Assembly: GCF_039522025.1 (NCBI RefSeq)
Contig: NZ_BAAADB010000028.1
Span: 1 to 36,087, forward strand
Direction of reading: 5' to 3'
Source: Deinococcus depolymerans
GTDB taxonomy: Bacteria > Deinococcota > Deinococci > Deinococcales > Deinococcaceae
DNA length: 36,087 nt
Shown here: positions 28,692 through 36,087 of the stretch, piece by piece
How positions within the stretch are numbered: the stretch's first letter is position 1
Layout of the letters: every line of letters starts with the position of its first letter
The notes under the pieces: model-generated
What the model was told of the DNA's origin: nothing
Database searches by the model: none
The model's input: the letters and a program-made list of their open reading frames with translations, nothing else
Program-made: the position numbers and the translations under genes

Positions 28692-29948
28692 TCAGAGTCC
28701 GGGTTTGCTGCGGCGGACGTTGTAGCTCTGGCTGGTGGCACGTTTGCGGGCCAGGCGTTCGTCGGTGGCGAAGTCCTGGTCGAGGCTCAGGAGTTCATCC
28801 ACGTCGCTCTGCAGCCCGTCGATGTGCAGGGCGCTCAGGCGTTGGCTCTCGCGGGTCAGGGCGGCGCGGGACATGTGGAGGTCCCCGGCGGCGGCGTACG
28901 CGACGGCCTGTTCGCGCACGCGGGCGGCGCGCAGGCGTTCGGCGGCCAGGGCGACGCGGGGATCGTCGGGCAGCGCGGCGTACGCATCGGCGTTCAGGAC
29001 CGGGAGGGTCAGCTGCGCGCGCAGGGTCTGCCGGACGCCCTGCCGGTCGTTCCAGGCGAGGCGCACGCGGGCCACACCGGTCGCGGGCGCCTCGCCCTGC
29101 GCGGGGACGTGCAGGGTCAGGACCACTTCGATCGGCTGCCCGGCCTTCAGGTTCGGGAGTTGCCAGCGGCCGTACGAATTGCGGGGCAGGTCGTTCAGCA
29201 CGTCGCAGCGCAGGCTGCCGAGCGCCGGGTTGGGTTCGATGCCCAGGCTGACGGTCTGCCCGGTGGTGCGGGTCAGGCCCTGCAACTCGGCGCTGAAGAA
29301 CGCGGGGAGGCCTTCCTCATTCTCGATGTGTTCGTAGTTGCCGTCCCCGGCGTCGGCCATGGCCTGTAGCAGCGTCTCGTCGTAGTGGTGGCCCAGGCCG
29401 ACGGTGCTGGTGCTGACGCCGCGCGCGGTGAGGCCCCGGACGTGCTGCGCGATCACGTCGGTGCGGGTCTCGCCGGCGTTGGCCTGCCCGTCGCTGAGGA
29501 TCAGGACGCGGTTGAGGGCCTGCGGGTCGAGGTGCTGCGCGGTCAGCATGGCGCCCTCCAGCCAGCCGCCGTACAGGTTGGTGCTGCCCCGGTCCGTGAC
29601 GCGTTCCACGGCGCGGCACAGCGTCTCGGGGTCCGTGACGTGCTGCGGCGCGATCACGGTGTCGATGGAGTCGTCGAACGCGACGACGCTGACGCGGTCG
29701 TGGGGTTGCATCAGGCGGATGGCGGCCTGCGCGGCGCGGCGGGCCATCTCGATGGGCTGGCCGCTCATGGAGCCGCTGCGGTCGATCACGAACGACAGGT
29801 TCAGCGGGGGGCGCGTGCCGTTGCCGGTGGGGACCGGGGCCGGGTGGACGCGCAGCAGGACGGTCAGTTCGCTGTCCTGCCCGGCGGGGAGGGCGGCGCG
29901 CAGGGGCAGCAGTTCGAGGGTGGGCATCTGGGACAGAGGGGTGGGCAT
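28692..29948 (-). CDS. von Willebrand factor A domain protein
   Basis: A 418-residue vWA protein without signal peptide. The complete MIDAS motif is visible: DRSGS at 56-60, the Thr in GSTNLYGG and the Asp in LILSDGQAN. After the vWA domain (about 48-225) comes a beta-rich region (VSLGIEPNPALGSLRCDVLNDLP, PIEVVLTLHVP). A helical tail ends SQSYNVRRSKPGL. AGGAG lies six bases before the ATG at 29948. It is probably a metal-dependent protein-binding factor; partners are unknown. The MerR-like gene directly upstream in the same direction shares a sequence motif with its promoter region. It is not TerY, which is shorter. Confidence 0.87.
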   Translation of the reverse strand: MPTPLSQMPTLELLPLRAALPAGQDSELTVLLRVHPAPVPTGNGTRPPLNLSFVIDRSGSMSGQPIEMARRAAQAAIRLMQPHDRVSVVAFDDSIDTVIAPQHVTDPETLCRAVERVTDRGSTNLYGGWLEGAMLTAQHLDPQALNRVLILSDGQANAGETRTDVIAQHVRGLTARGVSTSTVGLGHHYDETLLQAMADAGDGNYEHIENEEGLPAFFSAELQGLTRTTGQTVSLGIEPNPALGSLRCDVLNDLPRNSYGRWQLPNLKAGQPIEVVLTLHVPAQGEAPATGVARVRLAWNDRQGVRQTLRAQLTLPVLNADAYAALPDDPRVALAAERLRAARVREQAVAYAAAGDLHMSRAALTRESQRLSALHIDGLQSDVDELLSLDQDFATDERLARKRATSQSYNVRRSKPGL

Positions 29949-30038
29949 GGCGGGCTCCTGTGGTGCGCAGAGGGGTGGACCGGCCGGTCAGGGTCGGGTG
30001 GTGGATCGGACTGGGTGGAACTGAATCCAGTCTGACTC

Positions 30039-30057
30039 TGACAACCATAATTGTCAA
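30039..30057 (-). promoter_or_regulatory. Operator/promoter upstream of the vWA gene
   Basis: TGACAA (30039-30044) and TTGTCA (30051-30056) form a 6-bp dyad with a 6-bp centre. On the minus strand it supplies a perfect -35 TTGACA (30057-30052), with only a weak -10. The repeated CAGTC/GACTG blocks around it add symmetry. The TGACAAC word is shared with the MerR-like gene's own promoter. Confidence 0.55.
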
Positions 30058-30110
30058 CAGTCTGGACTGATTACGTTCCGCTTCCTGTTCCCGACCTCAG
30101 TGTCACCCGC

Positions 30111-30782
30111 CTACGCGTCATCCCCTGACGCGCCGCGCTGCCGCTCCTGCACGTCACGCAGTGACTCGCGCACCTCGCCCAGCAACTCCTCCCACGCCGC
30201 CTCATCACGCGGCCAGCGGAACTGCTCTCCCACCAGCACCTCCAGCCCACGGCGCACCAGCACCTGCGACCGCACCTGCACCGAACGACTCACCCGCTGC
30301 GCCGGCACCGCCCGCAACGTCAGTTCACGCGGCTGCATTCCCATGCTCTCGCCCGCCATGTCAGCCCGCAACCCCCGGAGGTAATCCAGCGCCGACACGC
30401 CCTGCACGGCGGACGAGGGAGGCCCCGACACCACCGCCTCATGCGGCGTCGCCTCCGTTCCCCACTGCGCCAGCCGCTCCAGGTCCGCCTCCGACCGCCC
30501 CGACAGCGTGCCGAACAGCACCTTTCCGCTCAGACCGTCCGCCATCAGCCGCCGCAGCGCCAGCAGATGCAGCAGGTGCCGGCGGTCATACCGCGCCTCA
30601 CGGCCCTCCCGGCGCGGCGCCGGAAGCAACCCCGAGGTCGTGTAATGCCGCACCAGCCGCGCATTCACCTCATCCTTCGGGCGACCCGCGCGGTCCTCGG
30701 GCAGCAGGCGCGACAGCCACACGTTCGCCTCCGCGACGAACCCGTCGATGCCCCCCACCCAGTCCTGCGCGATTCCCAGCAT
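30111..30782 (-). CDS. MerR-like transcriptional regulator
   Basis: A 223-residue protein. Residues about 45-90 form a MerR-type winged helix-turn-helix (LVRHYTTSGLLPAPRREGREARYDRRHLLHLLALRRLMADGLS), here preceded by an unusual ~40-residue N-terminal extension. The rest, including a region with VPAQRVSRSVQVRSQVLVRRG and a charged helical tail, is not a known metal-binding domain, and the cysteines of metal-sensing MerR members are missing. The ATG at 30782 follows TAGTGT by six bases, so the mRNA may be leaderless. It probably regulates itself and the vWA gene. Confidence 0.75.
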   Translation of the reverse strand: MLGIAQDWVGGIDGFVAEANVWLSRLLPEDRAGRPKDEVNARLVRHYTTSGLLPAPRREGREARYDRRHLLHLLALRRLMADGLSGKVLFGTLSGRSEADLERLAQWGTEATPHEAVVSGPPSSAVQGVSALDYLRGLRADMAGESMGMQPRELTLRAVPAQRVSRSVQVRSQVLVRRGLEVLVGEQFRWPRDEAAWEELLGEVRESLRDVQERQRGASGDDA

Positions 30783-30788
30783 CCCCCC

Positions 30789-30836
30789 ACACTACCAGCG
30801 CCCCGCTGTCACTGACAACGCAGGGTGACAACGTCA
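30789..30836 (-). promoter_or_regulatory. Promoter and TGACAACG sites of the MerR-like gene
   Basis: On the minus strand TTGTCA (30818-30813), 18 bp and TAGTGT (30794-30789) form a promoter six bases from the ATG. TGACAACG occurs at 30813-30820 and again at 30826-30833, the latter inside TGACAACGTCA. The second overlaps or neighbours the -35, as expected for autoregulation. Confidence 0.55.
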
Positions 30837-30862
30837 ATGGGGCAGGTGGACTCTGCCCCGTT

Positions 30863-30907
30863 CCTCCCCCGCCTCGCAGCGCTCGGTGGCGCTGCGAGGC
30901 GGGGAGG
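30863..30907 (-). terminator. Strong terminator hairpin downstream of the second adh
   Basis: A stem of 15 perfect pairs (arms ending CGCAGCG and beginning CGCTGCG), extended past a small bulge, with loop 30882-30889. It lies after the alcohol dehydrogenase stop. Confidence 0.8.
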
Positions 30908-30917
30908 GGGCGCAATC

Positions 30918-30938
30918 CTTTCAACCGGAGTTCCCGGT
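30918..30938 (+). repeat. Possible right-end remnant of the structured repeat
   Basis: TTCAACCGGAGTTCCCGGT resembles the repeat's right end (TTCAACCGGAGTCCGTG) and, like the copy at 228, directly abuts a TCA that is the stop of a minus-strand gene. It is short, so this is weak. Confidence 0.35.
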
Positions 30939-32006
30939 TCAGTCGGCAGCCTGTTCCTGTTCGGCGCGGTAGGCGGCCATGTCGATCACGAAGCGGTACT
31001 TCACGTCGTTCTTCAGCATCCGCTCGTACGCTCCGTTGATGTCCTGCATGCGGATCATCTCGACGTCGGCCACGATGCCGTGCTCGGCGCAGAAGTCCAG
31101 CATCTGCTGCGTCTCGGCGATCCCGCCGATGTTGCTGCCGGCGACGCTGCGGCGCTGCACGACGAGCGGCACGCCGCTGAGGCCCACGGGTTCCAGGGCG
31201 CCCACGATGACCAGCTGCCCGTCGCGTTTCAGGGTGGCGAGGTAGGGGTTGAGGTCGTGCCCGCTGGGAACGGTGCTGATGATGAAGTCGAAGCTGCTGC
31301 GCGCGGCTTTCATGGCGGCGCGGTCGTTGCTGAGGATCACGTGGTGCGCGCCGAGGCGGAGGGCGTCGTCGGCCTTGCCCTGCGAGGTGGTGAACAGGGT
31401 CACGTCCGCGCCCATGGCGACGGCGAGTTTGATGCCCATGTGGCCCAGGCCGCCCAGGCCGACGATGGCGACCTTGTGACCGCGCCCGATCTTCCAGTGG
31501 TTCAGGGGAGAGAACATGGTGATGCCGGCGCACAGCAGCGGCGCGACGCCCCGGAGGTCCAGGGTGTCGGGAACGTGAACGGCGAAGCCCTCGGTCACGA
31601 CGATCGCAGTGGAGTACCCGCCGTGCGTGGGGGCCTGCGTGTCGCGTTCGCGGGCGTTGTACGTCCAGGTGGCGCCGTTCTCGCAGTACTGTTCGAGCCC
31701 TTCGGCGCAGGATTCGCAGTGCTGGCAGGAGTCCACCATGCAGCCGACCCCGGCGAGATCCCCGACGCGGAAGCGGGTGACCTGCCCACCGACGGCCGTG
31801 ACGCGGCCGACGATCTCGTGGCCGGGCACGAGCGGGTAGAGGCTCGGTCCCCACTCGCTGCGCGCCTGGTGCAGGTCCGAATGGCAGACGCCGCTGTACA
31901 GGATCTCGATCTGGATGTCGGTGGGGCGTAATTCCCGCCGCTCGATGGTGTGGGGTTGCAGGGGGGTGGTGGCGTCGAGGGCGGCGTAGGCATGAACGGT
32001 GGGCAT
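30939..32006 (-). CDS. Zinc alcohol dehydrogenase, cinnamyl-alcohol/YahK type
   Basis: A 355-residue NADP-type medium-chain dehydrogenase of the cinnamyl alcohol dehydrogenase/YahK group, acting on aldehydes and primary alcohols. The catalytic zinc ligands lie in GVCHSDLH and VPGHE, the structural zinc cysteines in CQHCESCAEGLEQYC, and the nucleotide motif is GLGGLGHMG. LCAGITMFSPLNHW is typical of the group. AGGAG lies seven bases before the ATG at 32006. It is unlike the alcohol dehydrogenase at 4091. The physiological substrate is unknown; detoxification of aldehydes is plausible. Confidence 0.9.
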   Translation of the reverse strand: MPTVHAYAALDATTPLQPHTIERRELRPTDIQIEILYSGVCHSDLHQARSEWGPSLYPLVPGHEIVGRVTAVGGQVTRFRVGDLAGVGCMVDSCQHCESCAEGLEQYCENGATWTYNARERDTQAPTHGGYSTAIVVTEGFAVHVPDTLDLRGVAPLLCAGITMFSPLNHWKIGRGHKVAIVGLGGLGHMGIKLAVAMGADVTLFTTSQGKADDALRLGAHHVILSNDRAAMKAARSSFDFIISTVPSGHDLNPYLATLKRDGQLVIVGALEPVGLSGVPLVVQRRSVAGSNIGGIAETQQMLDFCAEHGIVADVEMIRMQDINGAYERMLKNDVKYRFVIDMAAYRAEQEQAAD

Positions 32007-32198
32007 GGGGGAACTCCTGGCTGGATGGGGGGGCTGGGGCGGTGGGCGGCGCGGCGGTCCGGGCGGACGCGGCGACGCCCGGCGGCCGGGCCCGGCTGCG
32101 GGGATTCCCTGGCAGTTCGGGCAGGACCGCGCCCGGCGGGTGCGGGGGGCGGCGGCAGGGCCGTGCCTGCGTCGGGCTGGCCGCGGTTCTCCCGCTGC

Positions 32199-32213
32199 GC
32201 GCGACCGTCGCGC
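32199..32213 (-). terminator. Small hairpin after transaldolase
   Basis: GCGCGA and TCGCGC with a 3-nt centre, one base beyond the tal stop. The rest of 32007-32214 is GC-rich and holds no gene. Confidence 0.45.
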
Positions 32214-32214
32214 C

Positions 32215-33147
32215 TCAGGCGGTGGCGGGTTGCGGGGCGCGCAGCAGCGCGCGCAGCTTCTCGGTGTCCTCGTGGAAGCCGCGGATGCCTTCGGCCAGTT
32301 TCTCGTTCGCCATGGGGTTGGCGGCGAGCGCCCAGCGGAAGTCCGCCTCGGTCAGGGGCGTTTCGGTCTCGGTGGCCGGCGCGGGCGTCAGGACCCGTTC
32401 GAGGGGCGTGGTGTCGGCCGCCAGTTCCCCCAGCAGGGCGGGACTGACGGTCAGGCGGTCACAGCCGGCCAGGGCGCGGACCTGCGCGGCGCTGCGGAAG
32501 GACGCGCCCATCACGACGGTCGGGTAGCCGTGCGTCTTGAAGTGCCGGTAGATGCCGCGCACGCTCTGCACGCCCGGGTCCTGCTCGGCGGGGTAGTCGG
32601 CGGTGCCCGTGTGCTTCTTGTACCAGTCGGTGATGCGGCCCACGAACGGGGAGATCAGGTAGGCCCCGGCCTGCGCGGCGGCGACCGCCTGTTCCTGCGA
32701 GAACACCAGCGTCAGGTTGCAGCGGATGCCCTCGGCTTCCAGGATGCGGGCGGCCTGCACGCCTTCCCAGGTGGTCGCCAGTTTGATCAGGATGCGGTCG
32801 CGGCCCACGCCCTGCGCGGCGTACAGCGCGATCAGGTGCCGGGCCTTGCCGACCATGGCGTCCGTGTCGAAGGACAGGCGGGCGTCCACCTCGGTGCTGA
32901 CGTACCCGGGGACCAGGCGGGTCAGTTCCGTGCCGATCCGGACGGTCAGCTGGTCGATGGCGGCCTCGACGTCACCCAGCGCGCGGGCCTCGTCGAGCAG
33001 GTGGGCGTAGCCGGGCAGGCCCGCCGCTTTCAGGATCAGGGACGGGTTGGTGGTGCAGTCCTGCGGCTGGTACTGACGGATGGCGTCCAGGTCGCCGGTA
33101 TCGGCGACAACGACGGTCATCTGCTTGAGCTGTTCGAGTGCGTTCAT
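32215..33147 (-). CDS. tal: Transaldolase
   Basis: A 310-residue transaldolase of the pentose phosphate pathway (sedoheptulose 7-phosphate plus glyceraldehyde 3-phosphate to erythrose 4-phosphate plus fructose 6-phosphate). TTNPSL is at 32-37, and the Schiff-base lysine is Lys122 in [11 protein letters not shown]. The C-terminal half has [26 protein letters not shown] and [15 protein letters not shown] lies five bases before the ATG at 33147, which also gives the normal N-terminus; an upstream in-frame extension to 33261 is not supported. Length fits the classical TalB type. Confidence 0.93.
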   Translation of the reverse strand: MNALEQLKQMTVVVADTGDLDAIRQYQPQDCTTNPSLILKAAGLPGYAHLLDEARALGDVEAAIDQLTVRIGTELTRLVPGYVSTEVDARLSFDTDAMVGKARHLIALYAAQGVGRDRILIKLATTWEGVQAARILEAEGIRCNLTLVFSQEQAVAAAQAGAYLISPFVGRITDWYKKHTGTADYPAEQDPGVQSVRGIYRHFKTHGYPTVVMGASFRSAAQVRALAGCDRLTVSPALLGELAADTTPLERVLTPAPATETETPLTEADFRWALAANPMANEKLAEGIRGFHEDTEKLRALLRAPQPATA

Positions 33148-33453
33148 GCGGTCCTCCGGGAAAGGCTGGGAAGTCGAGGGTGAGAGGGGGTGTCCCGCGC
33201 CGGGGCGGGCGTCCGTTCGTCCGTACCATACGCCCCGCGCGGCCGGCGGCAACAGGTTCATGCAGACGTTTCAGCGGTCCGCGCGGGGTGTGGTCAGGGG
33301 AGTGCGCGTCGGCCCGGGAGGGGGCGGCTCCGCCCGCTGACCAGCACGGACTGTACAGGGACCGGCGCCCGCGGTCTGTCAGGATGGAGGGGCCGGTGTC
33401 ATTTCCGCCCCCGCCCGGACAGGACGGGGCGCGCGGCCCCGCAGGAGCGTCCC
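33148..33453. other. Divergent intergenic region between tal and the VOC gene
   Basis: It contains a tight palindrome GGGCGG-CT-CCGCCC (33322-33335) and CTGTACAG near 33350. I could not define promoters with confidence and see no gene. Confidence 0.4.
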
Positions 33454-33927
33454 ATGACCCAGCCACCCCAGGCCCGGAACGTGCTGGGCACCGTCCACAC
33501 CGCCATCGCCGTGAGCGACCTGACCCACCAGCTCGGCTTCTGGCAGGAGGTTCTGGGTTTCACGCTGACCGGCACGGCGGAGATCGGTGGGCCGCTCCCG
33601 GAGGCGGAGACGGGCGTCCCCGGTCTCCGCAGCCGGATCGCCATGCTGACCCGGGACGGGCAGACCGTCGAACTGTACCAGCCGCTCGCGCCGGACGACC
33701 GCCGGACGTACCGGCCCACCCCGGCCGACATCGGTTCCTGGCACCTGGCGTTCAGGGTGGCCGATCTGGACGACCTGATCCGCACCAGCGCGCCGTGGGG
33801 CTGGCAGCTGCGCGGCCGGGTGGCGGTCGTCGAGGAAGGACCCGGCCCGGTCGGCGCGCGCCTGGCGTACCTGCACAACGCCGACGGCACCATTCTCGAA
33901 TTCGTGCAGCTGCCCACGCCCCGGTGA
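33454..33927 (+). CDS. VOC-family (glyoxalase-like) protein
   Basis: A 157-residue vicinal-oxygen-chelate fold protein. It has HTAIAVSDLTHQLGFWQEVLGFTL at the N-terminus, VELYQPL mid-way, HLAFRVADLDDLI opening the second module, and a C-terminal YLHNADGTILEFVQ with a likely metal-ligand Glu. Such proteins include lyases, dioxygenases and antibiotic-binding proteins, so no reaction can be named. AGGAG lies six bases before the ATG at 33454. It stands alone. Confidence 0.85.
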   Translation: MTQPPQARNVLGTVHTAIAVSDLTHQLGFWQEVLGFTLTGTAEIGGPLPEAETGVPGLRSRIAMLTRDGQTVELYQPLAPDDRRTYRPTPADIGSWHLAFRVADLDDLIRTSAPWGWQLRGRVAVVEEGPGPVGARLAYLHNADGTILEFVQLPTPR

Positions 33928-34011
33928 ACCCACCCCCATGAAGCGGCATTCAGGGGTCAACCCTCAAGAACACCCCTGCCCCGCCCACGCACGGTCCCGC
34001 GGCCCGGTTGC

Positions 34012-34017
34012 TACCCT
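34012..34017 (+). promoter_or_regulatory. Candidate leaderless -10 before the DUF808 upstream ORF
   Basis: TACCCT lies seven bases before the ATG at 34025. The -35 position has no good match. Confidence 0.35.
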
Positions 34018-34024
34018 GGGGAAG

Positions 34025-34081
34025 ATGCCTGAGCGCCCTTCCTTCCACTCCCCCCACCCCTCCTGCCGGAGCACCGCGTGA
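34025..34081 (+). CDS. Short upstream ORF coupled to the DUF808 gene
   Basis: An 18-residue ORF (MPERPSFHSPHPSCRSTA) starts seven bases after TACCCT, and its TGA overlaps the GTG start of the DUF808 gene as GTGA. It may be a leaderless leader ORF that drives translation of the next gene. It is too short to support by composition. Confidence 0.4.
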   Translation: MPERPSFHSPHPSCRSTA

Positions 34082-35022
34082 GCGGCGGTCTCGTGGCCCT
34101 GCTCGACGACGTGGCCGCCATCGCGCGCCTCGCCGCCGCCTCCATCGACGACATCGGCGCCGCCGCCAGCAAGGCCGGCGTGAAGGCCATCGGTGTGGTC
34201 GTGGATGACACCGCCGTCACGCCCCGCTACGTTGCCGGTTTCAGCCCCGAACGGGAACTGCCGATCATCTGGCGCATCGCGCGCGGCTCCCTGCGGAACA
34301 AGGTCGTGTTCATCCTGCCGGCGGCGCTGCTGCTCAGCCAGTTCCTGCCGTGGGCGCTGACCCCGCTGCTGATGGTCGGCGGCGCGTACCTCTGCTTCGA
34401 GGGGGCCGAGAAGGTCTACGAGGCCCTCAGCGGGCACGCGCCGGACCAGGCGCAGGCCAGCGCCGAGCTGAACAGCGCCGAACACGAGCAGAAGATGGTC
34501 TCCGGCGCTATCCGCACCGACTTCATCCTCTCGGCGGAGATCATGGCCATCTCGCTGGCCGAGGTGGCCACGCAACCCATCGTGTCCCGCGCCCTGATCC
34601 TGGTGGTCGTCGCGCTGATCATCACGGCGCTGGTGTACGGCGTGGTGGGCGTCATCGTGAAGATGGACGACCTGGGCCTGCGACTCGCCCGCAGCGGCTC
34701 CGGGGCCGCGCGCACCCTCGGGCGCGGCCTGGTCCGTGGAATGCCGGTCGTCATGTCGGTCCTGGCGACCGTCGGGACCGCCGCGATGCTCTGGGTCGGC
34801 GGGCACATCCTGATCGACGGGCTGGACAAGCTGGGCGTCACGGCCCCCGCCCACCTGCTGCACGACTGGTCCGTCGCGGCCGGGCACGCCCTGCCGGCCC
34901 TCGAGTCAGTCGTCGAGTGGCTGGTCGAGACCCTCGGGTCGGCCGTCGTGGGTCTCGTCGTGGGTGGCCTGATCGTCGCGTTCCTGCACCTGCTGCCGGG
35001 CCGCAGGGCCGCCGGCCACTGA
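34078..35022 (+). CDS. DUF808 family membrane protein (YedI-like)
   Basis: A 314-residue inner-membrane protein of the DUF808/YedI family. The family N-terminus GGLVALLDDVAAIARLAAASIDDIGAAA is followed by KAIGVVVDDTAVTPRYVAGF. About five to seven membrane segments lie between residues 75 and 310, including GGAYLCFEGAEKV and LSAEIMAISLAEVA. The function of the family is unknown. The GTG at 34078 has GGAG six bases upstream and also overlaps the stop of a short upstream ORF. It ends just before the ssrA promoter. Confidence 0.88.
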   Translation: MSGGLVALLDDVAAIARLAAASIDDIGAAASKAGVKAIGVVVDDTAVTPRYVAGFSPERELPIIWRIARGSLRNKVVFILPAALLLSQFLPWALTPLLMVGGAYLCFEGAEKVYEALSGHAPDQAQASAELNSAEHEQKMVSGAIRTDFILSAEIMAISLAEVATQPIVSRALILVVVALIITALVYGVVGVIVKMDDLGLRLARSGSGAARTLGRGLVRGMPVVMSVLATVGTAAMLWVGGHILIDGLDKLGVTAPAHLLHDWSVAAGHALPALESVVEWLVETLGSAVVGLVVGGLIVAFLHLLPGRRAAGH

Positions 35023-35053
35023 GCGCCGGAGGGCGCGGGCGTTCCTGCAAACA

Positions 35054-35082
35054 TGGACGGGACCGCCCGCGCGTGGTAGACT
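35054..35082 (+). promoter_or_regulatory. ssrA promoter
   Basis: TGGACG (35054-35059), a 17-bp spacer and TAGACT (35077-35082) lie 13 bases before the mature 5' end of tmRNA. The -35 hexamer equals that of the rbsK promoter. Confidence 0.6.
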
Positions 35083-35095
35083 GAGCGTCCCTTTC

Positions 35096-35452
35096 GGGGA
35101 TGACCCGGTTTCGACGGGGATCGCTGAGCGGGACGTTGCGAGCCGAGGATGACCGTGGGCCTCGTTAATCATCGGTCAAAGCCTTTAACTGGCAACAACA
35201 ACAGCACCACCTACGCCTTCGCTGCTTAAGCGAAGCAGTGACCAGGAAGCCCGGCCATTGGCGTCCTGCGAACTTCCAAAAGATGGCTAGCCTGAGCCGA
35301 CGCTCCTGAGCGCGGGCGAAACTTAAGGAGCTGGGGTTGAAAGCAGCGTGTCCCTGCGCGGCTGATACCCGAGAGCCAAATCATGGACTACGCTCGTAGA
35401 GACCAACGCAATGGGTCTTCGGACGGCGGTTCGACTCCGCCCATCTCCACCA
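35096..35452 (+). ncRNA. ssrA: Transfer-messenger RNA (tmRNA)
   Basis: A 357-nt tmRNA that rescues stalled ribosomes and tags their products. The 5' GGGGATGACCCGGTTTCGAC pairs with the 3' end ...GGTTCGACTCCGCCCATCTCC, forming the tRNA-like acceptor and T arms. The discriminator A is at 35449 and CCA is encoded at 35450-35452. The tag frame begins with GGC at 35191 and reads GNNNSTTYAFAA, ending at TAA (35227-35229) inside a hairpin (CTTCGCTGCTTAAGCGAAGC). Pseudoknot-rich sequence follows. The gene is usually a single chromosomal copy, which bears on what replicon this is. Confidence 0.97.
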
Positions 35453-35459
35453 CACAGCC

Positions 35460-35488
35460 AGCGCCCCGGGCCACCCGCCCGGGGCGCT
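35460..35488 (+). terminator. ssrA terminator
   Basis: AGCGCCCCGGG (35460-35470) pairs perfectly with CCCGGGGCGCT (35478-35488), eight bases after the tmRNA CCA. Confidence 0.8.
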
Positions 35489-35613
35489 GACCTGTCGTGC
35501 GCCTCGCCCAGGCCCGACAGACCGCCTCGACCCGCTGATACGCCGTGCCTGCCACAAACGGCAAGGCCCGGAAGGTCATCCTGCCCGTCGCCAAGGGGGG
35601 AGGGCCAGACTGA

Positions 35614-35746
35614 AACGGATTCCGTTTGTTTCGCCAACAATCCGCAACTTCACCGGATTGCCGGCTCCACGTCCAGAACCCGTTTTTCTTCCACTCGCTT
35701 CGCTCGGATTGAACGGGCTGTAAAGCCCATTCAATCGGAGTCCGTA
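35614..35746 (+). repeat. ~133-bp structured repeat downstream of ssrA
   Basis: A full-length copy (ends AACGGATTCCG and CGGAGTCCGTA) flanked by TGAA on the left (35611-35614) and TGAA on the right (35747-35750). The inner hairpin and 3' hairpin are as in the copy at 5132, with a few stem changes. Confidence 0.85.
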
Positions 35747-35879
35747 TGAAACACCGTGAACGCCGCGCAGATGGTCACGGACCCCTGCAACCCCACCGGG
35801 CATCTCGCCATGATGAGCGACCGGTAACGCTCCAAGAATGACCTCCAGAACCTGCCCCTCTCGATGCGAGGGACGCCGA

Positions 35880-35972
35880 TACGGACTGCCGTTTGTTTCG
35901 TTCACAGATCGGAACACCACCGATCTGTCAACGCCACGTCCGGAACCCGCCCAGCTCCTCCTCGCTTCGCTC
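35880..35972 (+). repeat. Variant structured repeat, 3' end lost
   Basis: It begins TACGGACTGCCGTTTGTTTC, like the reversed copy at 7653. Its inner hairpin is CAGATCGG (35905-35912) with CCGATCTG (35920-35927) around AACACCA. GCCACGTCCGGAACCCG and CTTCGCTCGG follow, then similarity ends. Confidence 0.65.
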
Positions 35973-36087
35973 GGTAGTTGGCTGGAACTATGCCCGACAC
36001 CACTGAAATGGGAGCGTCCGGGGCCTATCCCCGGACGTGTCAAAAGAGCTCCCACTCGAGAGTTTCGTCTGTCAGAACCCCGCCTGT

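Larger units (their letters stand above)
35489..36087. other. Gene-free end of window with two repeat copies and a hairpin
   Basis: After the ssrA terminator I find no convincing gene. The stretch holds repeat copies at 35614 and 35880. A nested palindrome follows: GGGAGC (36010-36015) with GCTCCC (36048-36053) around CGTCCGGGG-CCTAT-CCCCGGACG (36015-36037). The last may be a terminator for a gene beyond the window. The open frames here run through repeat DNA. Confidence 0.6.

Noticed and set aside
28692..29948. vWA protein as TerY of the ter cluster
   Set aside because: TerY is about half this length, and this gene lies 13 kb from the ter genes with its own regulator.
33190..33453. Upstream extension of the VOC protein
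   Set aside because: The extension is low-complexity and Arg-rich; AGGAG sits at proper distance before the ATG at 33454.
35576..36055. 159-codon minus-strand frame at the window end
   Set aside because: It translates repeat DNA and shows no conserved features.

Overview
The window is about 70% GC and reads as Deinococcus or a close relative. The evidence is the protein families present, the many GTG and TTG starts, several starts with a TANNNT box 6-7 nt upstream (the leaderless pattern known from Deinococcus), and dispersed small structured repeats. It carries a plasmid-type replication module (RepA-like initiator, 11 iterons, AT-rich segment) and also the tmRNA gene ssrA, which is normally chromosomal. 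That suits a chromid, or a chromosome with an integrated plasmid origin. No parA/parB, transposase or integrase is visible.

Layout. 0.2-5.1 kb: secreted carboxylesterase (-), a DUF2325 protein (+) and a zinc alcohol dehydrogenase (+). 5.1-7.3 kb: a 133-bp repeat, repA (-), the iteron array and an AT-rich segment. 7.7-15.2 kb: a tellurium-resistance-type (Ter) region with a divergent TerD-like protein, an HD-domain protein, a small unknown, ribokinase behind a LacI-type operator, a DUF475 membrane protein, two TerD proteins and a TerA-like two-domain protein preceded by a coupled 13-codon ORF. 15.4-28.6 kb: a complete-looking meta-cleavage pathway for 4-hydroxyphenylacetate (hpaE-B-D-G-F-H-I, +), divergent from a PucR-type regulator and a five-gene branched-chain-amino-acid-type ABC transporter (-) that probably imports the substrate. 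28.7-33.1 kb: a vWA protein and a MerR-like regulator sharing a TGACAAC motif, a second alcohol dehydrogenase and transaldolase. 33.4-36.1 kb: a VOC protein, a DUF808 membrane protein behind an 18-codon coupled ORF, ssrA, and two further repeat copies.

How the parts work together. HpaB would hydroxylate 4-hydroxyphenylacetate to homoprotocatechuate, HpaD opens the ring, and HpaE, HpaF, HpaG, HpaH and HpaI take it to pyruvate and succinate semialdehyde. The flavin reductase HpaC needed by HpaB is not in the window. The TerD/TerA/DUF475 genes form a metal-stress type cluster.

The most unusual material is non-coding. A family of roughly 133-bp repeats has imperfect terminal inverted repeats, hairpins whose stems covary between copies, and a right end that carries GGAG at start-codon spacing. 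One copy sits inside the ribokinase start codon and rebuilds both ribosome binding site and start. An isolated iteron with one mismatch overlaps the stop codon of the DUF2325 gene, about 2.7 kb from the array.
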